The notes beneath the pieces were generated by a model. The model saw only the letters and a program-made list of their open reading frames with translations, was not told the DNA's origin and did no database searches. DNA of 32,220 nucleotides from Candidatus Muproteobacteria bacterium. Lineage in GTDB: Bacteria; Pseudomonadota; Gammaproteobacteria; Acidiferrobacterales; Sulfurifustaceae. The stretch spans positions 1 through 32,220 of the forward strand of contig DAIDLH010000073.1 of NCBI GenBank assembly GCA_027449605.1. Direction: 5' to 3'. The position numbers and the translations under genes were made by a program. This document shows, in pieces, positions 7,891-15,682 of this stretch (position 1 is its first letter; each line of letters begins with the position of its first letter).

Positions 7891-7934
7891 GAAATCTCCC
7901 GTTGATATGCCAAGGATGGACGTGCCAGTAACAG

Positions 7935-7963
7935 AGTATAATTTTGCCGTCGCCGAGCGTCCA
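7935..7963 (-). promoter_or_regulatory. candidate sigma-70 promoter for the MoxR-VWA-DsrS genes
   Basis: On the minus strand a TGGACG (-35-like, at 7958-7963) is followed after exactly 17 bases by TATACT (-10, at 7935-7940). The predicted transcript would start near 7928, about 40 bases before the MoxR ATG. Four of six -35 and five of six -10 positions match the consensus. It is a prediction from sequence only. Confidence 0.45.
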
Positions 7964-8004
7964 TTGCCGTCCACCGCCGCGCCGCGGGGCCTGCGCGTAC
8001 GTCT

Positions 8005-9810
8005 TCAGTTGCTCGCGGCTTCGAGCCGTTCGACTTCCTCTTCCTGCTGTTGCAGCGCCCACATGTGGGCGTAGGCGCCGTTGCGCGACAGCAGTTCGTT
8101 GTGCGCGCCGCGCTCGACGATGCGGCCGTGCTCCATCACCAGGATCTGGTCGGCGTCCATGATGGTGGACAGCCGGTGAGCGATGACCAGGGTCGTGTGG
8201 TTGGCGGCGATTTCCAGCAGCTCGGCCTGGATCGCCTTTTCGGTGCGCGAATCGAGCGCCGAGGTGGCCTCGTCGAACACCAGGATCGGCGGGTTTTTCA
8301 GCAGCGCACGCGCGATGGCGACGCGCTGCTTCTCGCCGCCGGAGAGCTTGAGGCCGCGTTCGCCCACCGTGGTGTCGTATTTGTCCGGCAGCGATTCGAC
8401 GAACTGGTCGATGTGCGCCGCGCGCGCCGCCTCGATGATTTCCTCGCGCTGCGCGTCCGGCCGTCCGTAGGCGATGTTGTAGTAGATGGTGTCGTTGAAC
8501 AGCACCGTGTCCTGCGGCACGATGCCGATCGCGCGGCGCAGGCTCAGTTGCGTCACCGACCGTATGTCCTGGCCGTCGATCAGGATGCGCCCGGTCGTGG
8601 CGTCGTAGAACCGGAACAGCAGCCGCGACAGCGTCGATTTGCCGGCGCCGCTCGCGCCGACCACCGCCACCTTGTGCCCGGCGGGCACGTCGAAACTGAC
8701 GTCCTGCAGGATCTGGCGCCGGCTGTCGTAGCCGAAGCCGACGTGCTCGAAGCGGATCGCGCCGCCGCTGACCTTCAGTTCGCGAGCGTCGGGCGTGTCG
8801 CTGACCTCGGTATTCCGTTCGAGCAGCCCGAACATGCGTTCCATGTCGGCGAGCGAATGGCGGATTTCGCGGTACACGAAGCCGAGGAAATGCAGCGGCA
8901 TGTAGAGCTGGATGAGGAAGGCGTTGACCAGCACCAGGTCGCCGATGCTCATGGCGCCGCGCACCACCCCCTGGCCGGCCATGAGCATGAGAATCGTGAC
9001 GCCGACGGCGATGACGCCGCCCTGGCCGATGTTCAACAGCGACAGCGAGGTCTGGTTGCGGACCGCGGCCTTTTCCCAGGATTGCAGGGTTTCGTCGTAA
9101 CGGCGCGCCTCGAAGCCCTCGTTGCCGAAATATTTGACGGTCTCGTAGTTGAGCAGGCTGTCGATGGCGCGCGTGTTGGCCTTGGAATCCATCTCGTTCA
9201 TGTTGCGGCGGAAGATCATGCGCCATTCGGTGACCACGAGCGTGAACGCGATGTACGCCACCAGCGTGACGAGCGTGACCACGCAGAACCACGGGTCGTA
9301 TTTGACCAGCAGGATCGCCGCCACGAAACCGATTTCGAGGATCGTCGGCAGGATGTTGAACAGCATGAAATTGAGCAGGAAGCGGATGCCCGCGGTGCCG
9401 CGCTCGATGTCGCGCGACATGCCGCCGGTCTGGCGTTCCAGGTGGAAACGCAGCGAAAGATTGTGCAGGTGCTCGAACACCTTGAGCGCGACGCGGCGGA
9501 TCGAGCGCTGCGTGACCTTGGCGAACACCATGTCGCGCAGTTCGCCGAACGTCGAGTTGGCCAGCCGCAGCAGGCCGTAGGCGACGAGCAGGAACACCGG
9601 CAGCGCGAGCGTGGCCTGGGTCGGGTTGAGCGCGTCCACGATTTCCTTCAGCAGCAGCGGAACCGAAACGCTCGCCACCTTCGCCAGCGCCAGGAACACG
9701 AGCGCCAGGATCACCCGGCCGCGGAATTCCCACAGGTAGGGCAGCAGCGACTTGATGGTCCTCCAGTCGTTCTGGCGGCCGGGGGGCTTTCCGTAATGTT
9801 TCGTGCGCAT
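8005..9810 (-). CDS. Atm1/HMT1-type ABC exporter (fused membrane and ATPase domains)
   Basis: This is a 601-residue half-transporter. The N-terminal membrane domain (about 20-330, six helices) contains the Atm1-class signatures RQTGGMSRDIERGT and LLNYETVKYFGNE. The C-terminal ATPase has Walker A GASGAGKS (about 383-390), the LSGGEKQR signature (about 490) and Walker B ILVFDEATSALD. Bacterial Atm1-type homodimers export glutathione-linked compounds and metal-glutathione adducts across the inner membrane, and give resistance to heavy metals. The mitochondrial member serves iron-sulfur cluster biogenesis. The ATG at 9810 lies in a 168-base divergent space shared with the double-thioredoxin gene. 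Proximity to that gene, dsbB and bufABC makes a thiol/metal role plausible. The generic MsbA-type alternative is less likely because of the GGMSRDIERG and YETVKYFGNE motifs. Confidence 0.82.
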   Translation of the reverse strand: MRTKHYGKPPGRQNDWRTIKSLLPYLWEFRGRVILALVFLALAKVASVSVPLLLKEIVDALNPTQATLALPVFLLVAYGLLRLANSTFGELRDMVFAKVTQRSIRRVALKVFEHLHNLSLRFHLERQTGGMSRDIERGTAGIRFLLNFMLFNILPTILEIGFVAAILLVKYDPWFCVVTLVTLVAYIAFTLVVTEWRMIFRRNMNEMDSKANTRAIDSLLNYETVKYFGNEGFEARRYDETLQSWEKAAVRNQTSLSLLNIGQGGVIAVGVTILMLMAGQGVVRGAMSIGDLVLVNAFLIQLYMPLHFLGFVYREIRHSLADMERMFGLLERNTEVSDTPDARELKVSGGAIRFEHVGFGYDSRRQILQDVSFDVPAGHKVAVVGASGAGKSTLSRLLFRFYDATTGRILIDGQDIRSVTQLSLRRAIGIVPQDTVLFNDTIYYNIAYGRPDAQREEIIEAARAAHIDQFVESLPDKYDTTVGERGLKLSGGEKQRVAIARALLKNPPILVFDEATSALDSRTEKAIQAELLEIAANHTTLVIAHRLSTIMDADQILVMEHGRIVERGAHNELLSRNGAYAHMWALQQQEEEVERLEAASN

Positions 9811-9978
9811 CGGGCTTGGCGACAGTCAGCGGGAGTGATGGAACGAATTCTACCCGATCTGCGTCATATCCTTGTAATCTTCGTCCGTGAAACGATTGCC
9901 GGCATGGTCAGGCGCGACGAGCGCGCCGGAACGGGTTTCGGCGCGGGCCGTCGGGTAGATCGGCTGGACAGGAAAAAC

Positions 9979-11016
9979 ATGAAACGAGCGCATCGGGTTT
10001 TCATATCGCTACTGGGGCTGTGGACATTCCTCGGGCTGTCACCCGTGGCGGTGTCCGCGGAGCGCAAGGCCGAACTCCGCGGCGTCGGCCGGTTCGAGAT
10101 TCCCGGCTGGTTCAAACATTCGTTTCTCGACATGCCCGAAGACGTCGCCGAGGCCGCCCGGAGCGGCCGGCGCCTGCTGCTCTATTTCGGCCAGGACGGC
10201 TGTCCCTACTGCGCCGCGCTGATGAACACCAATTTCAGCCAGCCGCACATCGTCGAGTACACGCGCCGGCATTTCGACGCCGTCGAATTCAACATCTGGG
10301 GCGATCGCGAAGTGACCGACTTCACCGGCCGCAAGCTGCCGGAAAAGGAATTTGCCGCGCAGCTCAAGGTGCTGTTCACGCCCACGATCCTGCTGATCGG
10401 CGAAAAGGGCGAGACGGTGTTGCGCATCAACGGTTACTACCCGCCGCACCAGTTCCTGGCGGCGCTGCAATACGCGGCGGAAAAACAGGAAGCGAAAATG
10501 ACGTTCCGCGAATACCTGGCGAAACAGTCGCCGCCGCCGGCCAAAGGCAGGTTGCACCCGGAATCTTTCTTCGCTAGGCCGCCTTACGACCTGAGCAAGG
10601 TTCCCGCGGCGAAACCGCTCGCGGTTTTTTTCGAGCAGAAGGATTGCGCCGGTTGCGACCGGATGCACGCCGAGATGCTGAGCGATCCCGAAACGCGCAG
10701 GCTGCTCGATCGTTTTCACGCCATCCAGCTGGACCGCTGGAGCGACACGCCGGTGGTGACGCCGTCGGGCCGCGCGACCACGGCGCGCCGGTGGGCGGAC
10801 GAACTCAACATCGTGTATCTGCCGAACGTGATCCTGTTCGATGCCGGCAAGGAAGTGATCCGGATCGAGGCATTGATGAAGGGTTTTCATGTCCAGTCGA
10901 CGCTGGACTACGTCGCTTCCGGCGCCTACCAAAAACAGCCCGAGTTGCAGCGCTTCATCCGCGAGCGCGCCGATAATTTGCGCGAGCGCGGCGTGACCGT
11001 GGACATCTGGAAGTGA
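9979..11016 (+). CDS. periplasmic protein with two thioredoxin-like domains (SoxW-like)
   Basis: The 345-residue protein has a signal peptide (RVFISLLGLWTFLGLSPVAVSA) and two successive thioredoxin-fold domains. Domain 1 holds the redox motif in FGQDGCPYCAALM (CPYC) with a cis-proline FTPTILL; domain 2 holds FEQKDCAGCDRMH (CAGC) with YLPNVILF. Each therefore has a CxxC and the conserved proline of an active disulfide oxidoreductase or reductase. Tandem-domain proteins of this sort are often labelled SoxW or DUF255-like; which partner they reduce is not established. The ATG at 9979 is chosen because the signal peptide starts there and GACAGGA lies just upstream; the open frame reaches far back through the ABC gene but only as antisense. 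It converges on dsbB with 6 bases between the stop codons. Confidence 0.78.
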   Translation: MKRAHRVFISLLGLWTFLGLSPVAVSAERKAELRGVGRFEIPGWFKHSFLDMPEDVAEAARSGRRLLLYFGQDGCPYCAALMNTNFSQPHIVEYTRRHFDAVEFNIWGDREVTDFTGRKLPEKEFAAQLKVLFTPTILLIGEKGETVLRINGYYPPHQFLAALQYAAEKQEAKMTFREYLAKQSPPPAKGRLHPESFFARPPYDLSKVPAAKPLAVFFEQKDCAGCDRMHAEMLSDPETRRLLDRFHAIQLDRWSDTPVVTPSGRATTARRWADELNIVYLPNVILFDAGKEVIRIEALMKGFHVQSTLDYVASGAYQKQPELQRFIRERADNLRERGVTVDIWK

Positions 11017-11022
11017 TCGCGC

Positions 11023-11514
11023 TCAGCGTTTCCCTAACGAGCTGAACGTCAGCATCGATCCGAGCGCCACGAAGCCGACGAAGAAAACCAGTGTCCAGGC
11101 CGGCATGCTCAGGCCGAGAAAACTCCAGCTGACCTGAGCGCAGTCGCCGGTGCCTTCCAGCACCAGTTTCAGCGTCTTCGCGAGCGGAAATTTTTCCAGC
11201 ATGTAGGAAAATTCATAGGTACAGCCGGGTTGCTGGTCGAACGGCAGGTGCTGAATCCACACGTGACGGATGGCGACGCCGGCCCCGGCGCCGGCGACGA
11301 TGATCGTGAGCGCGCCGTAGATACGCCGGCCCCACCGGCCGGGATTGTGCAGCCCGCCGGCGAGCAGGATCAGCCCCGTGCCGATGACGGCGAGGCGTTG
11401 CAGAATGCACAGCGGGCAGGGTTCGAGATGTCCGACATATTGGAAGTACAGCGCCGCCGCCATCAGCCCGGCGCAGACCGCAAAACCGCTCAGAAAAATC
11501 ATCCGCTGTGACAT
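11023..11514 (-). CDS. dsbB: disulfide bond formation protein DsbB
   Basis: This is a 163-residue inner-membrane protein with four hydrophobic helices. The first periplasmic loop has the catalytic pair in LEPCPLCILQR (Cys33, Cys36); the second has Cys98 in QQPGCTYEF and Cys125 in GTGDCAQVSW. These four are the cysteines DsbB uses to pass electrons from DsbA to quinone. Length and topology match the family. Downstream it meets the double-thioredoxin gene tail to tail. Upstream, a dispersed palindrome (11545-11622) separates it from the buf operon on the same strand, so it may have its own promoter. No DsbA gene is in the window. Confidence 0.92.
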   Translation of the reverse strand: MSQRMIFLSGFAVCAGLMAAALYFQYVGHLEPCPLCILQRLAVIGTGLILLAGGLHNPGRWGRRIYGALTIIVAGAGAGVAIRHVWIQHLPFDQQPGCTYEFSYMLEKFPLAKTLKLVLEGTGDCAQVSWSFLGLSMPAWTLVFFVGFVALGSMLTFSSLGKR

Positions 11515-11544
11515 GTTGTTTGAGTTTCTGGAAAAATGAAATAG

Positions 11545-11622
11545 ACAGGATTAACAGGATTATTCAGGATTCACAGGGTTAGAAAATTTTTGAATTATAA
11601 ACAGAAATCCTGTTAATCCTGT
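11545..11622. repeat. inverted repeat of the ACAGGATTAACAGGATT family
   Basis: Perfect 17-bp arms at 11545-11561 and 11606-11622 (ACAGGATTAACAGGATT and its complement) flank about 44 bases. Each arm is itself an imperfect tandem of ACAGGATT. A diverged partial copy lies near 6655-6680. It fills the space between bufC and dsbB. Such ACAGGATTAACAGG repeats are common between genes in proteobacteria; their function is unknown. Confidence 0.8.
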
Positions 11623-11651
11623 TTAATTTTTTCTTGGCAGGTATCTTGCCG

Positions 11652-12434
11652 TCAACTCTGGACAATCTTGCTGACGATGCCGTCAGTGATCCATTGTTTC
11701 ATTAATCCGGCGGCGTGCAGCGCCACGTTCGGCGCGTCGATCCACTCGCACAAGCCCTCGCAGACCGAGGCGAACGATTCGTGCGCCCGCACCGCGTCGA
11801 TGGCCCAGGCTTCGTCGACGCTCAGGGAGCGGAAGTAGATTTTGAGATCCTGGCGCCAGACCAGCCAGGCTTGCGGCCATTCCTCGCGGCGCGGCTCCTC
11901 GGGCGTCCGTTCCTGCTTGATCGCGTTCCAGATCGCCGTCACGTTCCAGTGCAGGTCGAGACGATGCACCGACGCGTGCAAGGTCAGCCGCATTTCCGGC
12001 CAGGACTGCGGCGGGACGGCCGCCAGGTCATCGGGGCTCACGGCGCCGTCGTCGGCGGCGTCGAAGGCTTCCGACATGGCCCATTCCAGCGTCGCCATTT
12101 CACCGAGCCAGGGTCGGTCGCGGTAGTCTCCGGCTTGCGCCAGATATTCGGCAAGCCGATGGCCGAAATAACGGATCGAAAAGTGGCTGGAGGGATGGGC
12201 CTCCAGATAGGCCAGCCCCAACTTTTCGAATTCCTCGTCGCCCATCCAGACGTGCAGCACCGGGTAGTTGCTGTCGAGCGCTTCGATCAGCCGCAGGCGA
12301 TAGGCGTCGTAGTAGATCGCGAGACGCCGGGTGGCGCTGACTTTTTCGCTCCCGGTCACGCGGGCCAGCATGCGCTCGTCGCCGCGCAGCAGAAACGACT
12401 GGAAATCAGTTTGCAGATCGCGCAGCGGGTTCAT
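11652..12434 (-). CDS. bufC: BufC-type partner protein of the MNIO enzyme (DUF2063)
   Basis: The 260-residue protein starts [20 protein letters not shown], the hallmark opening of DUF2063. The central [49 protein letters not shown] block is also typical. In bufferin operons this protein binds the precursor peptide and presents it to the MNIO enzyme, much as MbnC serves MbnB. Its ATG overlaps the stop codon of bufB by four bases (ATGA), so the two are translationally coupled. Some databases call this family a putative DNA-binding domain; the gene context argues for the peptide-maturation role. Confidence 0.85.
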   Translation of the reverse strand: MNPLRDLQTDFQSFLLRGDERMLARVTGSEKVSATRRLAIYYDAYRLRLIEALDSNYPVLHVWMGDEEFEKLGLAYLEAHPSSHFSIRYFGHRLAEYLAQAGDYRDRPWLGEMATLEWAMSEAFDAADDGAVSPDDLAAVPPQSWPEMRLTLHASVHRLDLHWNVTAIWNAIKQERTPEEPRREEWPQAWLVWRQDLKIYFRSLSVDEAWAIDAVRAHESFASVCEGLCEWIDAPNVALHAAGLMKQWITDGIVSKIVQS

Positions 12435-13300
12435 GCCGGCGCCGCCGCGGCCGCGGATTGACGCGCGGGCAGGCCCGCGATCCGGCGCGCGCGATCGAGT
12501 TCGGCCAGCAGATCGGCGAGCGGCGGGATGTTGTCGTCGCGTTCGATCATGGTGGACACGCGCCCGAAGCGTCGCAGCGCCTGCGCGTAAAGTTCCCACA
12601 CCGGGTCGATCACCGGTTCGTCGTGGGTGTCGATGATGTAATCGTCGAGATTGCGGTGGCCGGCGAGATGAAATTGCCACACGCGCCCGGCCGGCACGGC
12701 ATCGAGATAGGCGAGCGGGTCGAATCCGTGGTTGAAGCTGCTGACGTAGATATTGTTGATGTCGAGCAGGATGCGGCAATCGGCGCGCTCGACGACTTCG
12801 CGCAGGAATTCCCATTCCGTCATTTCCGATTCCGGGTAGGTGACGTAGCTCGAGACGTTTTCGATCAGCATCCGCCGGCCGAGGAAATCCTGCACTTCGC
12901 CGAGGCGCGCCGCCACGTGGCGCACCGCCTCTTCGGTATACGGCAGCGGCAGCAGGTCGTGAGCGTTGACGCCGCCGACGCCGGTCCAGCACAGGTGGTC
13001 GGACAGCCACGCCGGTTCGATCCGGTCGGCGAGCGCCTTCAACTGGCGCAGATATTCACGGTCGAGCGGATCGTGCGAGCCGATCGAGAGCGAGACGCCG
13101 TGCATCGCCAGCGGGTAGCGCGCGCGGATGCGATCGAGAAAGTGAATCGGCTTGCCGCCGGGAACCAGGTAATTTTCGGAAATGATCTCGAACCAGTCCA
13201 CCGCCGGGGATTCGTTCAAAATCGTTTCGTAATGCGCGGGACGCAGTCCCAGGCCGAAACCGAGGTAAGGGCGTTCAGTATGCGGGGGCATGTTCGGCAT
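12431..13300 (-). CDS. bufB: MNIO-family iron enzyme BufB (DUF692)
   Basis: The 289-residue protein is a TIM-barrel multinuclear non-heme iron oxidative enzyme. The conserved metal-site motifs appear in order: [10 protein letters not shown] (His67), WLSDHLCW (Asp101, His102), LIENVSSY (Glu147), LLDINNIYV (Asp180, Asn183), FHLAGH (His211, His215) and DTHDEPV (Asp224, His226). The family converts cysteines of a small precursor into heterocycles, as in methanobactin (MbnB) and the bufferins. Here the precursor gene lies directly upstream (13362-13646) and the partner BufC overlaps downstream. A mature product able to bind copper is the expectation from known bufferins; nothing in this window shows the metal directly. 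Confidence 0.88.
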   Translation of the reverse strand: MPNMPPHTERPYLGFGLGLRPAHYETILNESPAVDWFEIISENYLVPGGKPIHFLDRIRARYPLAMHGVSLSIGSHDPLDREYLRQLKALADRIEPAWLSDHLCWTGVGGVNAHDLLPLPYTEEAVRHVAARLGEVQDFLGRRMLIENVSSYVTYPESEMTEWEFLREVVERADCRILLDINNIYVSSFNHGFDPLAYLDAVPAGRVWQFHLAGHRNLDDYIIDTHDEPVIDPVWELYAQALRRFGRVSTMIERDDNIPPLADLLAELDRARRIAGLPARQSAAAAAPA

Positions 13301-13361
13301 CGGCGGAAAAAAGACGGGCGCGTTTTACCGCGCCCGGCTCCTGTTGCATCGGTAGTTCAGT

Positions 13362-13646
13362 TTACTTCTTGTCGTGCATTTCCTGTTTCATTTTGTCCTG
13401 GGCGGCGTCGCATTCGGCCTTGGACATGTACAGCCAGCCCTTGCCCTTGCAGCTGTTCTGGCCCTTGCAGGCATTGGTCGCCGTCTGGCAGGCCGTCGTG
13501 CCTTTGCAGGAATTCACGCCGTCGCAATGAACCTTGGCTTCGGACATGTGCTTTGCAGCCGTGGCCGGGGCGATGCCGGCGGTGGCGAACAGGCCGGCCG
13601 CGGCGGTGGCCAGGGCGAAGCCGGTGAGTTTCTTGGCGGTCATCAT
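13362..13646 (-). CDS. bufA2: BufA2-type bufferin precursor, cysteine-rich periplasmic metallophore
   Basis: The 94-residue precursor has a long signal peptide (about 1-31, ending PATAAK) and a short core with six cysteines at 41, 47, 53, 60, 66 and 79. The repeated NSCKG/NACKG pattern (DGVNSCKG, TNACKGQNSCKGKG) is the mark of the BufA2 class. In the characterised system, MNIO enzymes turn some of these cysteines into thiooxazoles and the peptide is then exported to the periplasm, where it captures copper. Two adjacent ATGs (13646 and 13643) are possible; the first is placed better, 9 bases from GGAG. The tail (KMKQEMHDKK) adds Met and His. It heads the operon, followed by bufB after 61 bases. 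Confidence 0.88.
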   Translation of the reverse strand: MMTAKKLTGFALATAAAGLFATAGIAPATAAKHMSEAKVHCDGVNSCKGTTACQTATNACKGQNSCKGKGWLYMSKAECDAAQDKMKQEMHDKK

Positions 13647-13849
13647 GATGATTGTCTCCGATATTGTTGGTGAAGTTGGATTAACTTCCGTCGATCCTCG
13701 ATGCCGGGTATCGGCAGGGCGATGCAGACCGATCTCCCGACCCGCGATCAACTGAACGTCTAAGACACACTATCCCTGTGCGAGTTCCGAAAAACATCCA
13801 GGCCGGAGCAATTTACCAGATAATCCCGGCGCCGGCCCGGCCGCCAGTC

Positions 13850-13865
13850 GGTCGATCGATCGACC
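13850..13865. promoter_or_regulatory. perfect 16-bp palindrome GGTCGATCGATCGACC
   Basis: A 16-bp perfect dyad with no spacer lies between the ettA stop codon and the region upstream of bufA2, next to CTTTTG. It could be a protein-binding site or part of a terminator for ettA read on the minus strand, but no T-run follows it in that direction. The rest of the 264-base gap (13647-13910) shows no gene; a clear promoter for bufA2 was not identified. Confidence 0.35.
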
Positions 13866-13910
13866 CTTTTGTTCGGCCCCTCCCCCGGCATCGAACCGGC
13901 GTCCGCCGGG

Positions 13911-15587
13911 TCAATGGACCAGTTTCCTGTACTTGATGCGGTGCGGCTGCACCGCCTCCGTGCCCAGGCGCCGTTCCTTGTCGGCCATGTAATCGGCGTA
14001 GTTGCCCTCGAACCAGACCGCGCGGCTGTCGCCTTCGAAAGCGAGCATGTGGGTGGCGATGCGATCGAGGAACCAGCGGTCGTGCGAGATGATCACGGCG
14101 CAGCCGGCGAAGTCGAGCAACGCCTCCTCGAGCGCGCGCAGCGTGTCCACGTCCAGGTCGTTGGTCGGTTCGTCGAGCAGCAGCAGGTTGCCGCCGCTCT
14201 TGAGCAGTTTCGCCAGGTGCACGCGGTTGCGCTCGCCGCCGGAGAGGTCCTTCACCAGTTTCTGCTGGTCCGCGCCGCGGAAGTTGAAGCGCCCGCAATA
14301 GGCGCGCGACGGCACCTCGGTCTTGCCGACCAGCATGATGTCGTGGCCGCCGGAAATTTCCTCCCACACGGTTTTCCTGCCGTCGAGCGAATCGCGGGTC
14401 TGGTCGACGTAGGCCAGCTGCACGGTTTCGCCGACGCGCAGTTTTCCGCCGTCGGGTTTTTCCTGGCCGGCGATCATGCGGAACAGCGTAGTCTTGCCGG
14501 CGCCGTTCGGACCGATGACGCCGACGATGCCGCCGCGCGGCAGGTTGAAGTTGAGCCCGTCGATCAGCAGCCGGTCGCCGTAACCCTTGCTCAGGTTCTC
14601 CGCCTGCACCACCACGTCGCCCAGGCGCGGGCCCGGCGGGATGAAAATTTCCTTGGTCTCGTTGCGCTTCTGGAATTCCTGCGACACGAGTTCCTCGTAG
14701 GCCGCGAGACGCGCCTTGCTCTTGGCATGCCGGCCCTTGGGATTGGTGCGCACCCATTCGAGCTCGTGCTTGAGCGTGCGCTGGCGCGCCGACTCCTGTT
14801 TCTCCTCGACTTCGAGGCGTTTCTCCTTCTGTTCCAGCCACGAGGAATAGTTGCCTTTCCACGGGATGCCCTCGCCGCGATCCAGCTCGAGAATCCAGCC
14901 GGCGGCGTTGTCGAGAAAATAACGGTCGTGGGTGACGGCCACCACGGTGCCGGGGTAGTCGTGCAGATAACGTTCCAGCCACGCCACCGATTCGGCGTCG
15001 AGATGGTTGGTCGGTTCGTCGAGCAGCAGCATGTCGGGCTGCGACAGCAGCAACCGGCACAGCGCCACGCGCCGGCGCTCGCCGCCGGAGAGCTTGGTCA
15101 CGTCCGCGTCCCAGGGCGGCAGGCGCAGCGCGTCGGCGGCGATTTCGAGCTTGCGGTCCAGGTCCCAGGCGCCGGCGGCGTCGATTCTTTCCTGAAGTTT
15201 GGCCTGCTTTTCCATGAGCCGGTTCATTTCGTCGTCGCTCATCGGCTCGGCGAATTTCATGGAGATGTCGTTGAAATCATCGAGCAGTTTCTTGGTCTCG
15301 GCCACCGCCTCCTCGACGTTGCCGCGCACGTCCTTTTTCGGATCGAGCTGCGGTTCCTGCGGCAGGAAACCGATATGGATGTTCGGCTGCGGGCGCGCCT
15401 CGCCGTCGTATTCCGTGTCGACGCCGGCCATGATGCGCAGCAGCGAGGATTTTCCCGAACCGTTCAGGCCGAGCACGCCGATCTTGGCGCCGGGAAAGAA
15501 GGAAAGCGAAATATCCTTCAGGATCGTGCGGTTCGGCGGCACGACCTTGCCGACGCGATGCATGGTGAAGATGAACTGGCCGGACAT
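13911..15587 (-). CDS. ettA: energy-dependent translational throttle protein EttA (ABC-F ATPase)
   Basis: The 558-residue protein (E. coli EttA is about 555) has two ABC domains in one chain and no membrane segment. Domain 1 has Walker A GLNGSGKS (about 39-46), signature LSGGERRR and Walker [13 protein letters not shown]; domain 2 has [16 protein letters not shown] and [12 protein letters not shown]. The linker between them carries the charged [31 protein letters not shown] region characteristic of the ABC-F P-site tRNA interaction motif. It binds the ribosomal E site and gates entry into elongation depending on the ATP/ADP ratio. [18 protein letters not shown] at the start is typical of EttA rather than Uup or YheS. 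It has its own ATG at 15587 and no obvious operon partner. Confidence 0.93.
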   Translation of the reverse strand: MSGQFIFTMHRVGKVVPPNRTILKDISLSFFPGAKIGVLGLNGSGKSSLLRIMAGVDTEYDGEARPQPNIHIGFLPQEPQLDPKKDVRGNVEEAVAETKKLLDDFNDISMKFAEPMSDDEMNRLMEKQAKLQERIDAAGAWDLDRKLEIAADALRLPPWDADVTKLSGGERRRVALCRLLLSQPDMLLLDEPTNHLDAESVAWLERYLHDYPGTVVAVTHDRYFLDNAAGWILELDRGEGIPWKGNYSSWLEQKEKRLEVEEKQESARQRTLKHELEWVRTNPKGRHAKSKARLAAYEELVSQEFQKRNETKEIFIPPGPRLGDVVVQAENLSKGYGDRLLIDGLNFNLPRGGIVGVIGPNGAGKTTLFRMIAGQEKPDGGKLRVGETVQLAYVDQTRDSLDGRKTVWEEISGGHDIMLVGKTEVPSRAYCGRFNFRGADQQKLVKDLSGGERNRVHLAKLLKSGGNLLLLDEPTNDLDVDTLRALEEALLDFAGCAVIISHDRWFLDRIATHMLAFEGDSRAVWFEGNYADYMADKERRLGTEAVQPHRIKYRKLVH

Positions 15588-15682
15588 GGAATAACCCTGG
15601 GAGGATCAAAGGCCGCTTATTATAAAGTCAGGACGCGTGGAGGCAACGGCACGCGGCCGGAAAAGAAGCGGAAACGCCGGAT

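Noticed and set aside
8050-9978. Plus-strand open frame extending the double-thioredoxin gene 643 codons upstream
   Set aside because: That part lies antisense to the Atm1-type gene and has no protein-like features; the signal peptide marks the real start at 9979.
13865-13910. Minus-strand GGTTCGATGCC resembling a tRNA T-loop
   Set aside because: No acceptor, D-arm or anticodon stem can be folded around it, so it is not a tRNA.
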